Below, piece by piece: positions 61,200 through 64,000 of a stretch of DNA of 64,000 nt. This DNA comes from Curtobacterium sp. UNCCL20 (GTDB lineage Bacteria > Actinomycetota > Actinomycetes > Actinomycetales > Microbacteriaceae), in contig NZ_FNKG01000003.1 of the NCBI RefSeq assembly GCF_900101675.1, forward strand, positions 431,769-495,768. Reading direction: 5' to 3'. Within the stretch, counting starts at the first letter, position 1. Each line of letters opens with the position of its first letter. A program made the translations under genes and the position numbers. The notes under the pieces are model-generated. The model did no database searches, was not told the DNA's origin, and was given only the letters and a program-made list of their open reading frames with translations.

Positions 61200-62201
61200 T
61201 CAGCGTCCCCAGCGCAGTGCCGGGGTCTCCACCGGTGCGTCCCAGAGGGCGGTGAGTTCGTCGTCGAGCACCGTCACGGTGAGCGAGAACCCCTGCATCT
61301 CGAGGGATGTCACGTAGTCGCCGACCAGGCTACGCGTGACCTCGTACCCGCGGTCGGCGAGCACCTCGGCGGCGCGTCGGTACACGATGTAGAGCTCGGA
61401 CAGCGGGGACCCGCCCATGCCGTTCACGAGGAGCAGCAGCCTCGAGCCGGCCGGTGCGTCGAGGTCGGTGAGGATCGGTTCGAGCACGCGGTCCACGAGC
61501 TGGTCGGCGGGCGCCATCGGGATGCGCTCACGGCCGGGTTCGCCGTGGATGCCGATGCCGAGCTCGACCTCGTCGTCGGCGAGCGTGAAAGAGGGTTCAC
61601 CGGCGTGCGGCACCGTGCCCGAGCTGAGCGCGAGGCCCATCGAGCGTGTGACGTCGTTGACGTGCCGTGCGACGGCGGCGACGGCGTCGAGGTCGTCACC
61701 GCGTTCCGCTGCGGCGCCGGCGCACTTCTCGACCACGACGGTGCCCGCGACCCCGCGGCGACCGGCCGTGTAGAGCGAGTCCTGCACGGCGACGTCGTCG
61801 TCGACCACGATCGACTCGACCCGGATGTCGTCCATCCCGGCGAGCTCGGCGGCGGTCTCGAAGTTGAGGACGTCGCCGGTGTAGTTCTTCACGATGTGGA
61901 GGACGCCCGCTCCCCCGTCGACGGCCTTCGTCGCGGCGACGATCGGGTCGGGCGTGGGGCTGGTGAACACCGGTCCGGGGACGGCGGCGTCGAGCATGCC
62001 GTACCCGACGAACCCGGCGTGCAGTGGCTCGTGGCCGCTGCCGCCACCGCTGACGATCCCGACCTTGCCGGACACCGGAGCGTCGGCGCGGTGGATGTGG
62101 ATCGGGTCCTCGACCAGGACGACGTGCCCGGCGTGCGCACGGGCGAACCCGCGGACGGTCTCGTCGACCACGGCCTGCGGATCGTTGATGAGTTTCTTCA
62201 T
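61200..62201 (-). CDS. dhaK: Dihydroxyacetone kinase substrate-binding subunit DhaK
   Basis: This 333-residue subunit holds dihydroxyacetone covalently on a His. GIVSGGGSGHEPLHAGFVGYGMLDAA (about 47-72) is the family hallmark, and the hemiaminal-forming His is in GIGIHGEPGRERI near 215. ATG 62201 has GGAGGT directly upstream. It is the first gene of dhaK-dhaL-dhaM and is divergent from glpF-glpK, so glycerol entering through GlpF and dihydroxyacetone use are under one control region. Confidence 0.94.
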   Translation of the reverse strand: MKKLINDPQAVVDETVRGFARAHAGHVVLVEDPIHIHRADAPVSGKVGIVSGGGSGHEPLHAGFVGYGMLDAAVPGPVFTSPTPDPIVAATKAVDGGAGVLHIVKNYTGDVLNFETAAELAGMDDIRVESIVVDDDVAVQDSLYTAGRRGVAGTVVVEKCAGAAAERGDDLDAVAAVARHVNDVTRSMGLALSSGTVPHAGEPSFTLADDEVELGIGIHGEPGRERIPMAPADQLVDRVLEPILTDLDAPAGSRLLLLVNGMGGSPLSELYIVYRRAAEVLADRGYEVTRSLVGDYVTSLEMQGFSLTVTVLDDELTALWDAPVETPALRWGR

Positions 62202-62514
62202 GCTGACCTCCACGGGTGAGGGGGTCGCGAGGGCAGCACACCGCCGTCGTCGACCGGAGTTGCCTCAATCTACATCCCGAGCCCGCGCAGTCGTTCGTGG
62301 GTTGTGCACGTTCGTGCAGCGCGGTTCCGCCGCGCAGGGGCCCTGGATGGGTCGGACGCACAGCCGTCCTGCACGTTCGTGCACTTTCCCGCAGTTCGCT
62401 CACGATCGCATCGCCCCGCGTCGATCCCCGTCAGTATGCTCGGCCTCAATCACTCAACGGGGAGTGCCGGCGCTGTACCACCGGACCCCCACCCTCACGC
62501 ACTGGAGGTCACCG
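62202..62514. other. Divergent control region between dhaK and glpF
   Basis: This 313-nt spacer holds no gene. Its main features are two copies of a 14-bp palindrome (listed separately). It must contain the promoters for dhaKLM on the left and glpFK on the right. The glpF side has TGGAGG just before ATG 62515. Confidence 0.7.
62305..62383. promoter_or_regulatory. Paired identical 14-bp palindromes TGCACG-TT-CGTGCA
   Basis: The sequence TGCACGTTCGTGCA occurs at 62305-62318 and 62370-62383, centres 65 bp apart. It is palindromic except for its two central T bases. A regulator dimer could bind each copy and loop the DNA, co-controlling dhaKLM and glpFK. The regulator is not encoded in the window; DeoR/GlpR or SorC types are possible. 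Confidence 0.7.
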
Positions 62515-63237
62515 ATGGACGGCATCGGCGTCAATTTCCTGTCTGAGCTCGTCGGTACGGCGATGCTCATCATCCTCGGTGGCGGCGTCGTCGCCTCCGT
62601 CTCGCTCACGAAGTCGAAGGGCTTCGGCGCGGGCTTCCTCATGGTCACGATCGGCTGGGGCTTCGCGGTCTTCGCCGGTGTCACCGTGTCGTACAAGTCC
62701 GGCGGCCAGCTCAACCCGGCGGTGAGCCTCGCGCAGGCCATCCTCGGCAACATCACGGTCGGCGAGATGTTCCTCTACTGGCTCGCCCAGTTGATCGGCG
62801 CGATCATCGGTGCCGTCATCGTCTGGCTCGCCTACAAGCAGCACTTCGACGAGGAGCCCGACCCCGCCGCGAAGCTCGGCGTCTTCTCCACCGGCCCGGC
62901 CATCCGCTCCTACGCCTGGAACGTCGTCACCGAGATCATCGGCACCTTCGTCCTCGTCTTCGTGGTCATCGCCTTCACCAACGGCAAGACCCCGTCCGAG
63001 CTCGGCGCCATCCCGGTCGCCTTCCTCGTCATCGCGATCGGTGTCAGCCTCGGTGGCCCGACCGGGTACGCGATCAACCCGGCACGTGACCTCGGTCCGC
63101 GCATCGCGCACGCCTTCCTCCCGATCAAGGGCAAGGGCTCGAGCGACTGGGCCTACGCCTGGGTGCCCGTGGTCGGCCCCCTCGTCGGCGGTGCCCTCGC
63201 AGCCGGCCTCTCGTACGCCCTGCTCCCCCTCGCCTAG
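62515..63237 (+). CDS. glpF: Glycerol facilitator (aquaporin/MIP family)
   Basis: This 240-residue channel protein has six membrane segments and two half-helices with NPA motifs, GQLNPAVSLAQ near 69 and AINPARDLGPR near 192. The Asp after the second NPA (NPARD) marks the glycerol-conducting aquaglyceroporin group. ATG 62515 has TGGAGG upstream. It brings glycerol in for the kinase encoded 60 nt downstream. It is divergent from dhaKLM. Confidence 0.92.
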   Translation: MDGIGVNFLSELVGTAMLIILGGGVVASVSLTKSKGFGAGFLMVTIGWGFAVFAGVTVSYKSGGQLNPAVSLAQAILGNITVGEMFLYWLAQLIGAIIGAVIVWLAYKQHFDEEPDPAAKLGVFSTGPAIRSYAWNVVTEIIGTFVLVFVVIAFTNGKTPSELGAIPVAFLVIAIGVSLGGPTGYAINPARDLGPRIAHAFLPIKGKGSSDWAYAWVPVVGPLVGGALAAGLSYALLPLA

Positions 63238-63297
63238 ACCCCGCGTCGGGACCCACGACTCCACCACCCCCACTGAACGAACCCGTAAGGAGCACCA

Positions 63298-64000
63298 ATG
63301 GCCGACTACATCGTCGCCATCGACCAGGGAACGACCAGCACGCGAGCGATCGTCTTCGACCACTCCGGCTCGATCATCTCCGTCGGACAGAAGGAACACG
63401 AGCAGATCTTCCCGCGTGCCGGGTGGGTCGAGCACGACCCCGCCGAGATCTGGGACAACACCCGCGAGGTCATCGGCCAGGCCCTGTCCCGCGCCGACAT
63501 CACCCGCCACGACGTCGCGGCGGTCGGCATCACGAACCAGCGCGAGACCGCGGTGGTCTGGGACAAGACCACCGGCAAGGCCGTCTACAACGCGATCGTC
63601 TGGCAGGACACCCGCACGCAGTCGATCGTCGACAAGCTCGCCGACGGTGACACCGACCGCTACAAGGCGATCGTCGGTCTGCCGCTCGCCACGTACTTCG
63701 CCGGCACGAAGATCATGTGGATCCTCGAGAACGTCGAGGGTGCTCGTGAGAAGGCCGAGGCGGGCGACCTGCTCTTCGGTACGACCGACACCTGGGTCCT
63801 CTGGAACCTGACGGGTGGTGTGGACGGCGGTGTCCACAAGACCGACGTCACGAACGCGTCCCGCACGCTGTTCATGGACCTCGAGACCCTGCAGTGGCGC
63901 GACGACATCCTGGCGGACTTCGGCGTGCCGAAGTCGATGCTCCCGGAGATCGTCAGCTCCTCGGAGGTCTACGGCCACGTCGAGTCGTCCAACCTGCTCC
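63298..64000 (+). CDS. glpK: Glycerol kinase GlpK (partial, runs past the window end)
   Basis: The first 234 codons of an FGGY-family kinase are visible. [21 protein letters not shown] carries the phosphate-1 ATP motif, [13 protein letters not shown] and IVWQDTRT follow, and the substrate-binding [17 protein letters not shown] segment comes next. The protein normally has about 500 residues. It phosphorylates glycerol to sn-glycerol 3-phosphate after uptake by GlpF. ATG 63298 has AAGGAG upstream. It is co-directional with glpF, 60 nt downstream. Confidence 0.96.
   Translation, partial: MADYIVAIDQGTTSTRAIVFDHSGSIISVGQKEHEQIFPRAGWVEHDPAEIWDNTREVIGQALSRADITRHDVAAVGITNQRETAVVWDKTTGKAVYNAIVWQDTRTQSIVDKLADGDTDRYKAIVGLPLATYFAGTKIMWILENVEGAREKAEAGDLLFGTTDTWVLWNLTGGVDGGVHKTDVTNASRTLFMDLETLQWRDDILADFGVPKSMLPEIVSSSEVYGHVESSNLL

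Overview
The window is from a high-GC Gram-positive actinobacterium. The best guess is a plant- or soil-associated Microbacteriaceae such as Curtobacterium; the genus is inference from gene content. The signs are GTG and TTG starts, overlapping stop/start pairs, a mycothiol gene (mshC), RbpA, PafB/PafC, TatC and a HelY-type helicase in the order known from mycobacteria, and GC of roughly 70-75% in most of the window.

Left arm (1-24.4 kb) is conserved core. It holds tRNA-Leu(GAG), an M20 peptidase, uppP-mshC, a PAC2 protein, a HAD phosphatase with trmI, an FKBP lipoprotein, pafB-pafC, tatC-helY-lnt, rbpA, an NfeD/SPFH pair, an SDR, a Nudix hydrolase, a UvrA-like ABC ATPase, a small DUF4190-type membrane protein and an overlapping alr-ddl pair. 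The pupylation/proteasome genes and tatA, which normally sit in this block, are missing from it.

Middle (24.5-49.7 kb) is an accessory catabolic island of visibly lower GC. Its left edge carries a truncated gene and a decayed IS3-family element. Module 1 (25.7-34.7 kb) encodes what looks like a complete non-phosphorylative sugar pathway: Zn dehydrogenase, SMP-30 lactonase, IlvD/Edd dehydratase, SDR, fumarylacetoacetase-family diketo-acid hydrolase, a fused FAD/Fe-S 2-hydroxyacid oxidase and an IclR regulator. Module 2 (35.2-39.3 kb) has a secreted alpha/beta-hydrolase of unclear family, a Bcr/CflA-type MFS transporter and an SGNH hydrolase. Module 3 (39.3-49.5 kb) is a minus-strand glycan operon behind a divergent LacI regulator: two ABC permeases, a binding protein, a GH43 glycosidase, a beta-lactamase-fold hydrolase, a beta-galactosidase-like enzyme, a sugar isomerase/epimerase and a broken Gfo/Idh oxidoreductase. 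No ABC ATPase is present, so a shared ATPase elsewhere is implied.

Right arm (49.8-64 kb) returns to high GC. It holds a Ca2+/cation antiporter, a Zn alcohol dehydrogenase, a GNAT acetyltransferase, a second ATPase-less sugar ABC importer, an SDR with a divergent MmyB-type regulator, an orphan FabF with a divergent TetR and two 15-bp operators, and a glycerol/dihydroxyacetone locus (dhaM-dhaL-dhaK divergent from glpF-glpK). Two identical 14-bp palindromes lie between dhaK and glpF. glpK runs off the end of the window.

Genome-style signals recur. Intergenic hairpins are built on a CTGGAGGC...GCCTCCAG arm, and TANNNT -10 boxes sit 6-8 nt upstream of start codons, implying leaderless mRNAs. No CRISPR array, rRNA or prophage was seen.
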